Of a DNA stretch of 7,406 nucleotides, positions 1-5,942 are shown piece after piece. A model generated the notes under the pieces. It worked only from the letters and a program-made list of their open reading frames with translations. It had not been told where the DNA came from and ran no database searches. Every line of letters begins with the position of its first letter. Positions within the stretch are counted from its first letter, which is position 1. The translations under genes and the position numbers were made by a program. Source of the stretch: Desulfobacterales bacterium (GTDB taxonomy: Bacteria > Desulfobacterota > Desulfobacteria > Desulfobacterales > DAOWNP01); the NCBI GenBank assembly GCA_030149595.1, contig JASFBI010000084.1, forward strand, positions 1 to 7,406, read 5' to 3'.

Positions 1-554
1 AATAATTTTTCTTTGTTGTCAACAATACCGTTGTCTAAAATTTGAGATGTTATTTGAATAATCTGGGATGAGATATTTTTGTTGAATTTTTTTTTCTTAA
101 GGAGATAAAAAATATCTTTTTTGGTTTTTATTCTAAGTGATTTCTGAAAGTTAAATATGTTATATTCTGTTTGTTTGTTTTGCTGTGTTTTAGAAATTGC
201 AGGGGATTGATCTGTTTCTAATTGTTGGTTTGCAAATGTTGCAAATGTATTGCTGACTCTTTTTTTTATATCTCTTTTTATATTATCGTTTAAATTATAT
301 ATTGATAAAACTGATTTTGCAGCACGTTTTTTATTTTTGTTTGTTTGAACAAAATCTTTGTAATAAAAATCTTTTGGTGCTTTTAAATCTTTTTTTACAA
401 CATCTCCTAAATTATATCTGTGTATATTTAATATTAAACGTGTACTTGAAATAAAAGATATGGTTATACACAGGCATATAAATAAAAACCAAAAGGAAAG
501 ATTGTTTTCCTTGCTGAATTTTTTTAAAAAAATATTTAACTTTTTAAGTTCCAT
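1..554 (-). CDS. 7TM-HD family membrane phosphohydrolase (PgpH/YqfF-like), N-terminal part
   Basis: The minus-strand frame is open from an ATG at 552-554 to the left edge (184 codons), so the C-terminus is missing. The visible protein has a short basic N-terminus, one hydrophobic segment at about residues 20-38, then a Lys/Asn-rich stretch. That stretch matches the start of the 7TMR-HD extracellular domain: a YNLGDVVKKDLKAPKDF segment near 47-63, then a conserved T..(K/R)..A...V...Y pattern at 71-86. Known members are about 700-850 residues, continue with seven membrane helices and end in a cytosolic HD domain that hydrolyses c-di-AMP. Neither the helices nor the HD motif are in view. The gene lies 89 bases downstream of phoH on the same strand, a very common pairing (phoH - 7TM-HD - ybeY). 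No clear Shine-Dalgarno precedes this ATG. Family assignment is fairly sure; the exact substrate is inferred. Confidence 0.8.
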   Translation of the reverse strand, partial: MELKKLNIFLKKFSKENNLSFWFLFICLCITISFISSTRLILNIHRYNLGDVVKKDLKAPKDFYYKDFVQTNKNKKRAAKSVLSIYNLNDNIKRDIKKRVSNTFATFANQQLETDQSPAISKTQQNKQTEYNIFNFQKSLRIKTKKDIFYLLKKKKFNKNISSQIIQITSQILDNGIVDNKEKL

Positions 555-643
555 GGATTTTTTTTAAAAATATTATATAGTGATTATCAAGCCAAGTTAA
601 ATTTTAAAATAGAGAGTTATATTTTTTTGTAATTTTGCAAACT

Positions 644-1606
644 TCACTGCTTTGTTTCATATGCTTCTATTATCTGCTTAACCAGCTTGTGTCTTATCAC
701 ATCTTTTTTTGAAAAAAAGATCATTTTTATACCGCTTATATCACATAGTATGTTCTTTGCTTCAATCAGACCTGATTCTTTTATTGCAGGAAGATCTATC
801 TGGGTTATGTCTCCTGTAATAACTGCCCTGGAGTTAAATCCTATCCTTGTTAAGAACATTTTCATCTGTTCAGATGTCGTGTTTTGTGCTTCGTCAAGTA
901 TAATAAATGCGTTGCTCAATGTTCTGCCACGCATAAAGGCTAAAGGAGCAACTTCTATAACTCCTTGCTGTATGAGGTTTGATGCTTTTTCAAGTCCCAT
1001 CATATCGTATAAAGCATCATAAAGAGGTCTAAGGTATGGATCAATCTTATCAGCAAGATCACCTGGTAAAAAGCCTAAAGACTCACCGGCTTCAACAGCC
1101 GGGCGTGCAAGTATAATTTTGCCTACTGACTCTTTTTTTAAAGCTGAAACAGCCATTGCCATGGCAAGATAGGTCTTGCCTGTTCCAGCAGGACCTATAC
1201 CAAATACAATATCATAATTTCTTATTGCGTCAATATATTGTTTTTGAGATTTGCTTTTTGGGGTTACAGCTTTTTTTTTTGATGTAATATAAACTGTATC
1301 TAAAAAAATTGATTTAAGGTCAGCTTTATTATCCTGGCTTAATATTTTTATGGCATAATCAATGTCTGGCGGATAAACAGGATAGCTGTTTTTTAAAAGT
1401 GTGTACAGTTGATTTAAAATATTTTTTACAAGCTCTGCTGTTATTGAGTCTCCCTTAATTATTACATCTGTTCCCCTTGCCTGGACTTCTATTTTTAAAT
1501 AGTCTGATATAATTATAAGGTTTTTGTTATGCTCTCCAAAAAGATCTCTTGCTAAGTCTGCATTTGAAAAATTAAGTTTTATTACTGTTTCTTTAATGAT
1601 TTTCAT
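644..1606 (-). CDS. phoH: PhoH-like ATPase
   Basis: 320 residues, the usual length for chromosomal PhoH/YbeZ proteins. The N-terminal third (about 1-110) resembles the KH-like region of this group. The PhoH NTPase domain follows, with Walker A GPAGTGKT at 138-145, a RPAVEAGE motif at 168-175, PLAFMRGRT at 221-229, Walker B IILDEAQN at 235-242 and TGD at 264-266. The family is a cytosolic P-loop ATPase tied to RNA metabolism; in other bacteria YbeZ partners the endoribonuclease YbeY, and the usual neighbour order (phoH, 7TM-HD, ybeY) fits the gene downstream. The ATG at 1604-1606 gives the normal family N-terminus, but only A/T-rich sequence without a Shine-Dalgarno lies in front. It is transcribed divergently from cvpA. 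The ATPase family call is secure; the precise cellular role is not visible. Confidence 0.95.
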   Translation of the reverse strand: MKIIKETVIKLNFSNADLARDLFGEHNKNLIIISDYLKIEVQARGTDVIIKGDSITAELVKNILNQLYTLLKNSYPVYPPDIDYAIKILSQDNKADLKSIFLDTVYITSKKKAVTPKSKSQKQYIDAIRNYDIVFGIGPAGTGKTYLAMAMAVSALKKESVGKIILARPAVEAGESLGFLPGDLADKIDPYLRPLYDALYDMMGLEKASNLIQQGVIEVAPLAFMRGRTLSNAFIILDEAQNTTSEQMKMFLTRIGFNSRAVITGDITQIDLPAIKESGLIEAKNILCDISGIKMIFFSKKDVIRHKLVKQIIEAYETKQ

Positions 1607-1682
1607 TTTTAAAAATAAATGTATTTATAAGGTTAGAAAAAATAAAAGTATTTATCTGTTTTTAATATATCCTTTTTTTATA

Positions 1683-1711
1683 TTTACAGAGGAAAAAAAT
1701 ATAAGTATATT
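1683..1711 (+). promoter_or_regulatory. candidate sigma-70 promoter for the cvpA-mazG-hisHF operon
   Basis: TTTACA (1683-1688) and TATATT (1706-1711) are separated by exactly 17 bases; each matches five of six consensus positions. A start near 1718 would give a leader of about 100 bases before cvpA. The rest of the 214-base divergent gap (1607-1820) is A/T tracts with no further gene that I can support. AT richness raises the chance of a spurious match. Confidence 0.4.
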
Positions 1712-1738
1712 ATATTTTTTCTTTTTTACTAAAAGCAA
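1709..1738 (-). promoter_or_regulatory. candidate sigma-70 promoter for phoH
   Basis: On the minus strand a perfect TATAAT (1714 to 1709) lies 18 bases after TTGCTT (1738 to 1733), which keeps only the TTG of the -35 consensus. It faces phoH and would leave a leader of about 95 bases. It overlaps the divergent candidate for cvpA. In such AT-rich DNA a -10 match is cheap, so this is only a candidate. Confidence 0.3.
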
Positions 1739-1820
1739 GAGGTAATTTAAAGAGAACTTTTTAAGTTTATTTTGATTTTTTTTTAAAAATAGTAACTTGT
1801 AACAGGCAGATAAAATAAAA

Positions 1821-2348
1821 ATGAATATTTTAGATATATCAATTCTTGTAATAGTACTTTTTTGTCTTATACGGGGTGGATTTAGGGGGCTTATTAAAGA
1901 AGTCTCTTCAATAGTAGGGGTTTTTGGAGGGTTTTATGCAGCATATACCTATTACAGCCATGTTGTCCTCTATTTTTCCAAATGGATAAAAGGTTTATCA
2001 TATCAGAATATAGTAAGTTTTATTATTATATTTTGCGTGGTTTATATTGTTATAAGTCTTCTTGGTGTTTTAATCAGGTTTTTATTTAAGGTTGCTTTTT
2101 TAGGATGGGTTGATCGATTGATGGGAGCGGGTTTTGGTGTAATAAAGGGAGTTCTTATAGCAAGTATCTTACTTATGGTGCTCACTTCATTTTTAAGTAA
2201 AAAATCAATGGTTATTAAACAATCTAAAGTTTCTCCTCACCTTGTGGTAGTTTCAGCTAAATTATCAGAGGTGATTTCTGATGACATGAAAAAAAAATTT
2301 AATACAAATATTGATGGGGTAAAAAAGGCTTGGAAAAATTACAAATAA
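1821..2348 (+). CDS. cvpA: CvpA family membrane protein
   Basis: 175 residues with about four hydrophobic segments (roughly 5-19, 29-46, 64-89 and 103-125) and a short basic, soluble C-terminus. The fourth segment starts with the family signature DRLMGAGFGVIKG (98-110), and an IRGGFRGLIKE turn (17-27) follows the first helix, both typical of CvpA. Family members sit in the inner membrane; E. coli CvpA was named for colicin V production and is linked to envelope homeostasis, but its biochemical activity is not defined. The gene leads the operon, and its last 19 bases overlap the upstream-start version of mazG. The ATG at 1821 gives the expected N-terminus, but no good Shine-Dalgarno precedes it. 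The family call is good; the function is open. Confidence 0.85.
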   Translation: MNILDISILVIVLFCLIRGGFRGLIKEVSSIVGVFGGFYAAYTYYSHVVLYFSKWIKGLSYQNIVSFIIIFCVVYIVISLLGVLIRFLFKVAFLGWVDRLMGAGFGVIKGVLIASILLMVLTSFLSKKSMVIKQSKVSPHLVVVSAKLSEVISDDMKKKFNTNIDGVKKAWKNYK

Positions 2349-3151
2349 AGGAACAGGTATCTGATTTCTGTGGAAAGAGTGCAGCTAATACCATGGATGA
2401 TATTATTGCTGTTATTATAAAATTAAGAGGAGAAGATGGCTGTCCCTGGGATCAGAAGCAGACACCTGATACAATGTGGGTATATCTTATTGAAGAGGTT
2501 TATGAACTTGTAGCTGCCATAAAAGCAGAAGATACAGTAAATATTTGTGAGGAGTTGGGAGACTTGTTGTTTCTTGTTCTGTTTATTCTCAGATTATACG
2601 AGGAAAAGGGAGCGTTTGGTATTGGTGATGTGGCAAAAATCAATATTGATAAGATGATACGAAGGCATCCCCATGTTTTTTCTGATACAAAAGTGAGTAG
2701 TGTTTCTGAAGTGAAAAAAAACTGGGATAAAATTAAAAGCATGGAAAAGGGAAATGCTGCTGCTGATTCTATCTTAGATTCTGTACCGTCTGCAACTCCT
2801 GCTCTTGTCAGGGCTTATGGTGTTTCAAAGAGAGCTGCCAAGGCTGGTTTTGACTGGGATGATCTTTTATCTGTTATGGAGAAGGTTGATGAGGAGTGGT
2901 CAGAATTTAAAACAGCTGTAAAAAATCATGATAAAAACAGTGCTAAAATGGAATTTGGAGATATTATTTTTACATTGACCAATGTAGCACGTTTTATGAA
3001 TTTTCACCCTGAAGATGCGTTAATTGATTCTATTAATAAATTTGAAAACCGTTTCAGATTTATGGAAAAGGAAATTTTTAAAAAGGGTGGCAGTATTTTT
3101 GAAACATCTTTTTCTGAGTTTGAAAAACTATGGAAAAAGGCCAAAGAATAA
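2330..3151 (+). CDS. mazG: nucleoside triphosphate pyrophosphohydrolase MazG
   Basis: 273 residues in the longest version, with both MazG domains present. The N-terminal domain has GCPWD (37-41), the metal-binding EEVYE (55-59) and EELGD (74-78), and the RRHPHVF block (111-117). The C-terminal domain repeats the pattern with KVDEEWSEF (185-193) and EFGD (208-211). The family hydrolyses NTPs or dNTPs to the monophosphate and pyrophosphate, for pool sanitation or (p)ppGpp-linked control. The longest frame starts with TTG at 2330, inside the end of cvpA, with GGGG at 2316-2319 ten bases ahead. An ATG at 2393 (residue 22) has GGAAAG at 2372-2377 and would also keep the whole conserved region, so the start is uncertain. 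hisH follows after 28 bases. The two complete domains and RRHPHVF block separate it from its relative HisE. Confidence 0.95.
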   Translation: MEKLQIKEQVSDFCGKSAANTMDDIIAVIIKLRGEDGCPWDQKQTPDTMWVYLIEEVYELVAAIKAEDTVNICEELGDLLFLVLFILRLYEEKGAFGIGDVAKINIDKMIRRHPHVFSDTKVSSVSEVKKNWDKIKSMEKGNAAADSILDSVPSATPALVRAYGVSKRAAKAGFDWDDLLSVMEKVDEEWSEFKTAVKNHDKNSAKMEFGDIIFTLTNVARFMNFHPEDALIDSINKFENRFRFMEKEIFKKGGSIFETSFSEFEKLWKKAKE

Positions 3152-3168
3152 AGTGTTTTATAAAGTTT

Positions 3169-3182
3169 GAGGTTTAAATGTG
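3169..3182 (+). promoter_or_regulatory. ribosome binding site and GTG start of hisH
   Basis: GAGG at 3169-3172 lies seven bases before GTG at 3180. An ATG at 3178 overlaps the GTG but is followed at once by TGA, so it cannot start a protein; GTG is the only start giving the standard HisH N-terminus [11 protein letters not shown]. Confidence 0.8.
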
Positions 3183-3809
3183 ATAGCAATAATAGATTAT
3201 GAAGCCGGGAACCTTGCAAGTGTTAAAAGGGCAGTATCTTTCATAGGTTATGATTGTGTTGTAACAAATGATATAGATGTTATTTCTCATGCTGACAGAA
3301 TAATTTTCCCCGGGGTAGGAGCTGCAGGGACCGCCATGAATAGCTTAAAACGAATGGGGCTTGATAAGGTTATAGTTGAGTTTTTTAATTCAGGCAGACC
3401 TGTATTAGGTATATGTCTTGGTACCCAGATTATTATGGGTTTCAGTCATGAAAATAATACCCATTGTCTTAAAATTATTGATGGTACGGTTAAAGCATTT
3501 GCTCCGGATCTTCGTATTTCAGATGATATCTGTATAAAAATTCCTCATATGGGCTGGAACAGGGTGGTGCTTTCAGGGAAACATCCTGTTTTTGAGGACA
3601 TGCAGGAAAAGGATGAATTTTATTTTGTCCATGGGTTTTATCCTGTACCTGATGATTTAAATCATGTTTTAGGAGTTACAGATTACGGGATTGATTTTGC
3701 ATCTGTCATTGCATATAAAAATCTTATAGCAACCCAGTTTCATCTTGAAAAAAGCGGCAGACCCGGTTTAGGAATCTTAAAGAATTTTTGCAGGTGGAAT
3801 CCATGTTAA
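3180..3809 (+). CDS. hisH: imidazole glycerol phosphate synthase, glutaminase subunit HisH
   Basis: 209 residues, normal for the family. It is a class I glutamine amidotransferase that releases ammonia from glutamine and passes it through the HisF barrel to make imidazole glycerol phosphate and AICAR in histidine synthesis. Visible features: N-terminal IIDYEAGNL (4-12); oxyanion-loop region PGVGAAG (44-50); nucleophile C79 in GICLGTQ (77-83); MGWN (124-127); FVHGFYP (149-155); and the catalytic pair H188 and E190. The last motif reads FHLEKSG instead of the commoner FHPEKSG, so proline is replaced by leucine between the two catalytic residues. Start is GTG with a good GAGG site. Its last seven bases overlap hisF, as expected for an obligate 1:1 complex. 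The call is certain. Confidence 0.97.
   Translation: MIAIIDYEAGNLASVKRAVSFIGYDCVVTNDIDVISHADRIIFPGVGAAGTAMNSLKRMGLDKVIVEFFNSGRPVLGICLGTQIIMGFSHENNTHCLKIIDGTVKAFAPDLRISDDICIKIPHMGWNRVVLSGKHPVFEDMQEKDEFYFVHGFYPVPDDLNHVLGVTDYGIDFASVIAYKNLIATQFHLEKSGRPGLGILKNFCRWNPC
3792..3805 (+). promoter_or_regulatory. ribosome binding site deciding the hisF start
   Basis: AGGTGGA (3792-3798) inside the end of hisH stands four bases before ATG at 3803. This favours the ATG over an in-frame TTG at 3788, and it places the catalytic aspartate at the family's position 11. Confidence 0.85.
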
Positions 3810-4582
3810 GTAAACGTATTATACCATGCCTTGATGTTCGTGAGGGAAGGACAACAAAAGGAATAAAGTTTCAAAATAATGTGGATATTGGTGATCCTGT
3901 TGAGATGGCCAGATTTTACTATGAAGCAGGTGCAGATGAAATTGTCTTTTATGATATTACAGCATCCCATGAAAAAAGAGATATTATGATTGATGTTGTC
4001 AGGCGTGTTGCTGAGACAATTTTTATTCCTTTTTCTGTTGGAGGAGGTATTAGAACCATAGATGATATGCGGGCTGTTTTGCTTGCAGGTGCTGAAAAAG
4101 TCAGTGTTAACTCAGCGGCAGTTAAAACTCCTGAAATAATCTCTTCTGGTGCCAAAGCTTTTGGCAGTCAATGTATAGTGCTTGGTATGGATGTGAAATA
4201 TGTAGGAGAAAAAGAGAATATTCCTTCGGGATACGAAATAGTGATAAACGGAGGGAGGACATATATGGGTATTGATGCATTGGAATGGGCATTAAAAGGA
4301 CAGGAGCTGGGAGCAGGCGAGATTTGTCTGAATTCTATTGATGCGGATGGTACTTGTGAAGGTTATGAAATTAATCTTACTTCGCTTATATCTGATAATG
4401 TAAGTATTCCTGTTATTGCATCAGGGGGAGCAGGTACACCAGAGCATCTATATCAGGTTCTTACAAATGGCTTTGCAGATGCTGCACTTATTGCTTCAAT
4501 GGTTCATTATGATAACTACACAATTTCTGATATAAAGAACTATCTTGATGATAAAAACGTTAAAGTTCGTAAATCCTGGTAA
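3803..4582 (+). CDS. hisF: imidazole glycerol phosphate synthase, cyclase subunit HisF
   Basis: 259 residues from the ATG, close to the family's usual 250-260. It is a (beta/alpha)8 barrel that joins HisH-derived ammonia with PRFAR to give imidazole glycerol phosphate and AICAR. Both general acid/base aspartates sit at the T. maritima positions, D11 in IIPCLDV and D130 in LGMDV. The ammonia-gate residues are also kept: R5, E46, K99 and E173 (E167 in T. maritima, shifted by a short insertion near 136-141). Phosphate-binding SVGGGI (78-83) and ASGGAG (206-211) are intact. An in-frame TTG at 3788 would add five residues, but the strong ribosome site favours 3803. The gene ends the operon; no other his gene is in the window. 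It converges with the minus-strand flagellar locus 136 bases away. The call is certain. Confidence 0.97.
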   Translation: MLSKRIIPCLDVREGRTTKGIKFQNNVDIGDPVEMARFYYEAGADEIVFYDITASHEKRDIMIDVVRRVAETIFIPFSVGGGIRTIDDMRAVLLAGAEKVSVNSAAVKTPEIISSGAKAFGSQCIVLGMDVKYVGEKENIPSGYEIVINGGRTYMGIDALEWALKGQELGAGEICLNSIDADGTCEGYEINLTSLISDNVSIPVIASGGAGTPEHLYQVLTNGFADAALIASMVHYDNYTISDIKNYLDDKNVKVRKSW

Positions 4583-4680
4583 ACGCTTAAATAATATAGA
4601 GACCTTTGAACAACTCCCTTTTTAATGAATTTGACTATTCTAATCTATATGATTTTATTAAAGACCAATTTAAAAATTGA

Positions 4681-4721
4681 TAGTATCCAAAGGGGAATTC
4701 CTGTTTTTTCTTTGGATACTA
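4681..4721 (-). terminator. perfect 12-bp hairpin at the convergent gene ends
   Basis: TAGTATCCAAAG (4681-4692) is the exact reverse complement of CTTTGGATACTA (4710-4721), with a 17-base loop. On the minus strand the stem begins with the stop codon of the 150-residue gene (4719-4721), and a run of five T follows four bases after the stem, so it most likely ends that transcript. On the plus strand no T tract follows, so it is a poorer terminator for hisF. The loop contains GGAATTCC, a small palindrome of its own. Confidence 0.6.
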
Positions 4722-5171
4722 AATATAATCACCACGCATAAACTTTATATATTCAACATTTGCTTTAACAGCAAATTCATTGGCAAATTTGTTTAGATCA
4801 TTGTCTTTTATTAATTTAGTCTCATTTGTTAATTCACCTGCCTGTTGTTTGATAAGTGAAATAATTGGTTCAAGTTCTTTTAAATTTTTATCAAAATTAT
4901 TAATATCTTTTGTAAAATCTTCAAATATTTTTAAAAGCTTGTCTGTTTTGTTAAAAATTGAAAATGAATTTTCGGGGCAAGAGGCGGGGATAAAATTTAT
5001 AGATGTTATTTCGTTTAAGTTTTTTTGAGTATAATTATCTGAAGTGTTTGTTTTTGAGGTTTGTTTTTCTATTGCTTGATTTAGGTTATGTGAAAAATTA
5101 GTTGTAGGCTGCTTGTTTTGTTTTTGTTGTGTAATTGTTGTATGTATATTGATCTGAGATATTTTATCCAT
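4719..5171 (-). CDS. flagellar-locus protein of unknown function, RGDYI C-terminus
   Basis: 150 residues, no signal peptide or membrane segment. The first half (about 1-60) is polar and rich in Gln, Asn and Thr, probably disordered. The second half (about 72-148) is charged and predicted helical or coiled coil, ending in VEYIKFMRGDYI (139-150). I do not recognise a named family. The layout (disordered head, helical tail ending in KF.RGDY) resembles small uncharacterised proteins next to flgM in Desulfobacterota, from memory only. Start is ATG at 5169-5171 with AAGGAA (5185 to 5180) eight bases ahead. A sigma-54 type promoter lies upstream and flgM follows the same direction, so a role in flagellar assembly or export is inferred. 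The short gap and convergent orientation to hisF mean no operon with it. The coding call is good because start, ribosome site, promoter and end hairpin all agree. Confidence 0.75.
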   Translation of the reverse strand: MDKISQINIHTTITQQKQNKQPTTNFSHNLNQAIEKQTSKTNTSDNYTQKNLNEITSINFIPASCPENSFSIFNKTDKLLKIFEDFTKDINNFDKNLKELEPIISLIKQQAGELTNETKLIKDNDLNKFANEFAVKANVEYIKFMRGDYI

Positions 5172-5225
5172 GAGACCAGTTCCTTTATATTTTTAAAATT
5201 TACTTTGTTATCTGTTAAGAATTAA

Positions 5226-5241
5226 CGCAATAGTTGTGCCA
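5226..5241 (-). promoter_or_regulatory. sigma-54 (RpoN) -24/-12 promoter
   Basis: Read on the minus strand from 5241 to 5226: TGGCAC-N5-TTGCG, with GG and GC exactly ten bases apart, as sigma-54 requires. The consensus is TGGCACG-N4-TTGCW. Transcription would begin near 5215, leaving about 44 bases of leader with the AAGGAA ribosome site of the 150-residue gene correctly placed inside it. RpoN control is usual for middle flagellar genes in many proteobacteria. An enhancer-binding activator would be needed. Confidence 0.75.
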
Positions 5242-5337
5242 ATTCTTAAATTAAGACTGGTAAAAAATCCCATGTAATGTGTTTGCTACTAAACTTTGTT
5301 TGTTTTTTATTTTATAGAATGATTCAGATAGAAACAG

Positions 5338-5378
5338 ATATACAATAAAGAGGAAAATATTTCCTCTTTATTGTATAT
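5338..5378. repeat. 19-bp perfect inverted repeat between flgM and the sigma-54 promoter
   Basis: Bases 5338-5356 pair without mismatch with 5360-5378 around a three-base loop (ATA). The core is GAGGAAA/TTTCCTC with AT-rich flanks. It begins 10 bases past the flgM stop on the minus strand. As RNA it would be a very stable hairpin ending the flgM transcript, although no T run follows it (the next bases read CTGTTTC). As DNA it is a palindrome centred about 143 bases upstream of the predicted sigma-54 start, where enhancer sites often lie. The sequence alone cannot decide between these roles. Confidence 0.8.
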
Positions 5379-5388
5379 ATCCGATATT

Positions 5389-5679
5389 TTATCCTATAAT
5401 TTTTTCAGCAATTACATTTGGATTAATATTATAGTCTCCTTGGGATATTTTTTCTTTTAAGGAGTTGACCTTTTCGAATCTTATATCAGGTGAATTTTCA
5501 GCAAAGGATTTTACTGAGGAGAGATTGATCGTGGATTTTGAAATGTTGACTTTTACTTTATTTTTAACAGGCTCGAAATTATTATTAAGGTAGTCTTTTT
5601 TTTTCTCTTTGGTTTTATGCAGATTGGTTTGGTATGATTGTGTATTAAGATCCGCAGATGTTATTTTTATATTATCCAT
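5389..5679 (-). CDS. flgM: anti-sigma-28 factor FlgM
   Basis: 96 residues, typical for FlgM. The N-terminal half is polar, lysine-rich and unstructured, as expected for a protein threaded through the flagellar export channel. The C-terminal half carries the sigma-binding region: INLSS (51-55), then R67 and E69-K70-V71, an LKEKI helix (74-78), G81-Y83, and a final helix NPNVIAEKII (86-95). FlgM holds sigma-28 (FliA) inactive until the hook-basal body is complete, then is secreted. It lies 17 bases after the 73-residue gene and lacks its own Shine-Dalgarno, so it is probably translationally coupled to it and read from the shared sigma-28-like promoter. That would make flgM part of the regulon it controls. 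No other flagellar structural gene is in the window. Confidence 0.88.
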   Translation of the reverse strand: MDNIKITSADLNTQSYQTNLHKTKEKKKDYLNNNFEPVKNKVKVNISKSTINLSSVKSFAENSPDIRFEKVNSLKEKISQGDYNINPNVIAEKIIG

Positions 5680-5696
5680 GATTTTAATCTTTATAA

Positions 5697-5918
5697 TTAT
5701 AAGTCTCTGTTTTTTTCAATATGAGAAAATAAATGTGAGTGTATTTTCTCAATAATTTTTTTCTTTCCATTTGTATTAAAAGCAAATTTTTTTCTTTCTA
5801 AAATTGTGTCTTGTGTCTCATTTTTATTACCATTTTCAATGGTATCTAACAGGGTTTTACTGTAAAATTTTAATATTTTCTGCATATTATATGTTGAAAA
5901 ATCTGTTAATTTTGTCAT
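5697..5918 (-). CDS. small protein of unknown function upstream of flgM
   Basis: 73 residues, basic, no membrane segment or cysteine. The N-terminus TDFSTYNMQKILKFYSK (5-21) is probably helical; the middle (28-40) is polar; the C-terminus (52-70) is a second likely helix rich in Lys, Ile and His. I recognise no named family, though short proteins with a similar TYN..K.L..Y start occur before flgM in some Desulfobacterota, from memory. Evidence that it is real: a full AAGGAG ribosome site (5932 to 5927) eight bases before the ATG at 5916-5918, a sigma-28-like promoter just upstream, and close spacing to flgM. It could be a FlgM or FliA cofactor or chaperone, but that is conjecture from position. 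Confidence 0.7.
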   Translation of the reverse strand: MTKLTDFSTYNMQKILKFYSKTLLDTIENGNKNETQDTILERKKFAFNTNGKKKIIEKIHSHLFSHIEKNRDL

Positions 5919-5942
5919 AATAATAACTCCTTGTTAATAAAA

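Noticed and set aside
687..1022. Plus-strand open frame of 111 codons
   Set aside because: It lies wholly inside phoH on the other strand, has no ribosome site and its translation shows no domain; phoH motifs explain the DNA.
1524..1745. Plus-strand open frame of 73 codons across the phoH start and the intergenic gap
   Set aside because: Low-complexity Lys/Phe/Ile translation of AT-rich DNA, partly antisense to phoH and covering the likely promoters.
1755..1784. AACTT-TTT-AAGTT followed by T-rich sequence, considered as a terminator or attenuator before cvpA
   Set aside because: A 5-bp A/T-rich stem is too weak, and T runs are everywhere in this gap.
558..1790. Shared T8-9/A5 tracts before the 7TM-HD gene and before cvpA, considered as a dispersed repeat
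   Set aside because: The similarity is homopolymer runs only, expected from base composition.
2500..3219. Minus-strand open frames at 2500-2742 and 3004-3219
   Set aside because: Antisense to mazG and the hisH start, no ribosome site, no recognisable protein.
3949..4155. Minus-strand open frame of 68 codons
   Set aside because: Antisense to the conserved core of hisF.
4780..5028. Plus-strand open frame of 82 codons
   Set aside because: Antisense to the 150-residue gene, which has the ribosome site and sigma-54 promoter.
5379..5390. Second copy of TCCGATAT on the plus strand, considered as another sigma-28 promoter
   Set aside because: The bases 15 upstream are TTCC rather than TAAA, and it points away from a gene start. 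It forms a 12-bp inverted match with the true promoter at 5940-5951, which is not striking in AT-rich DNA.
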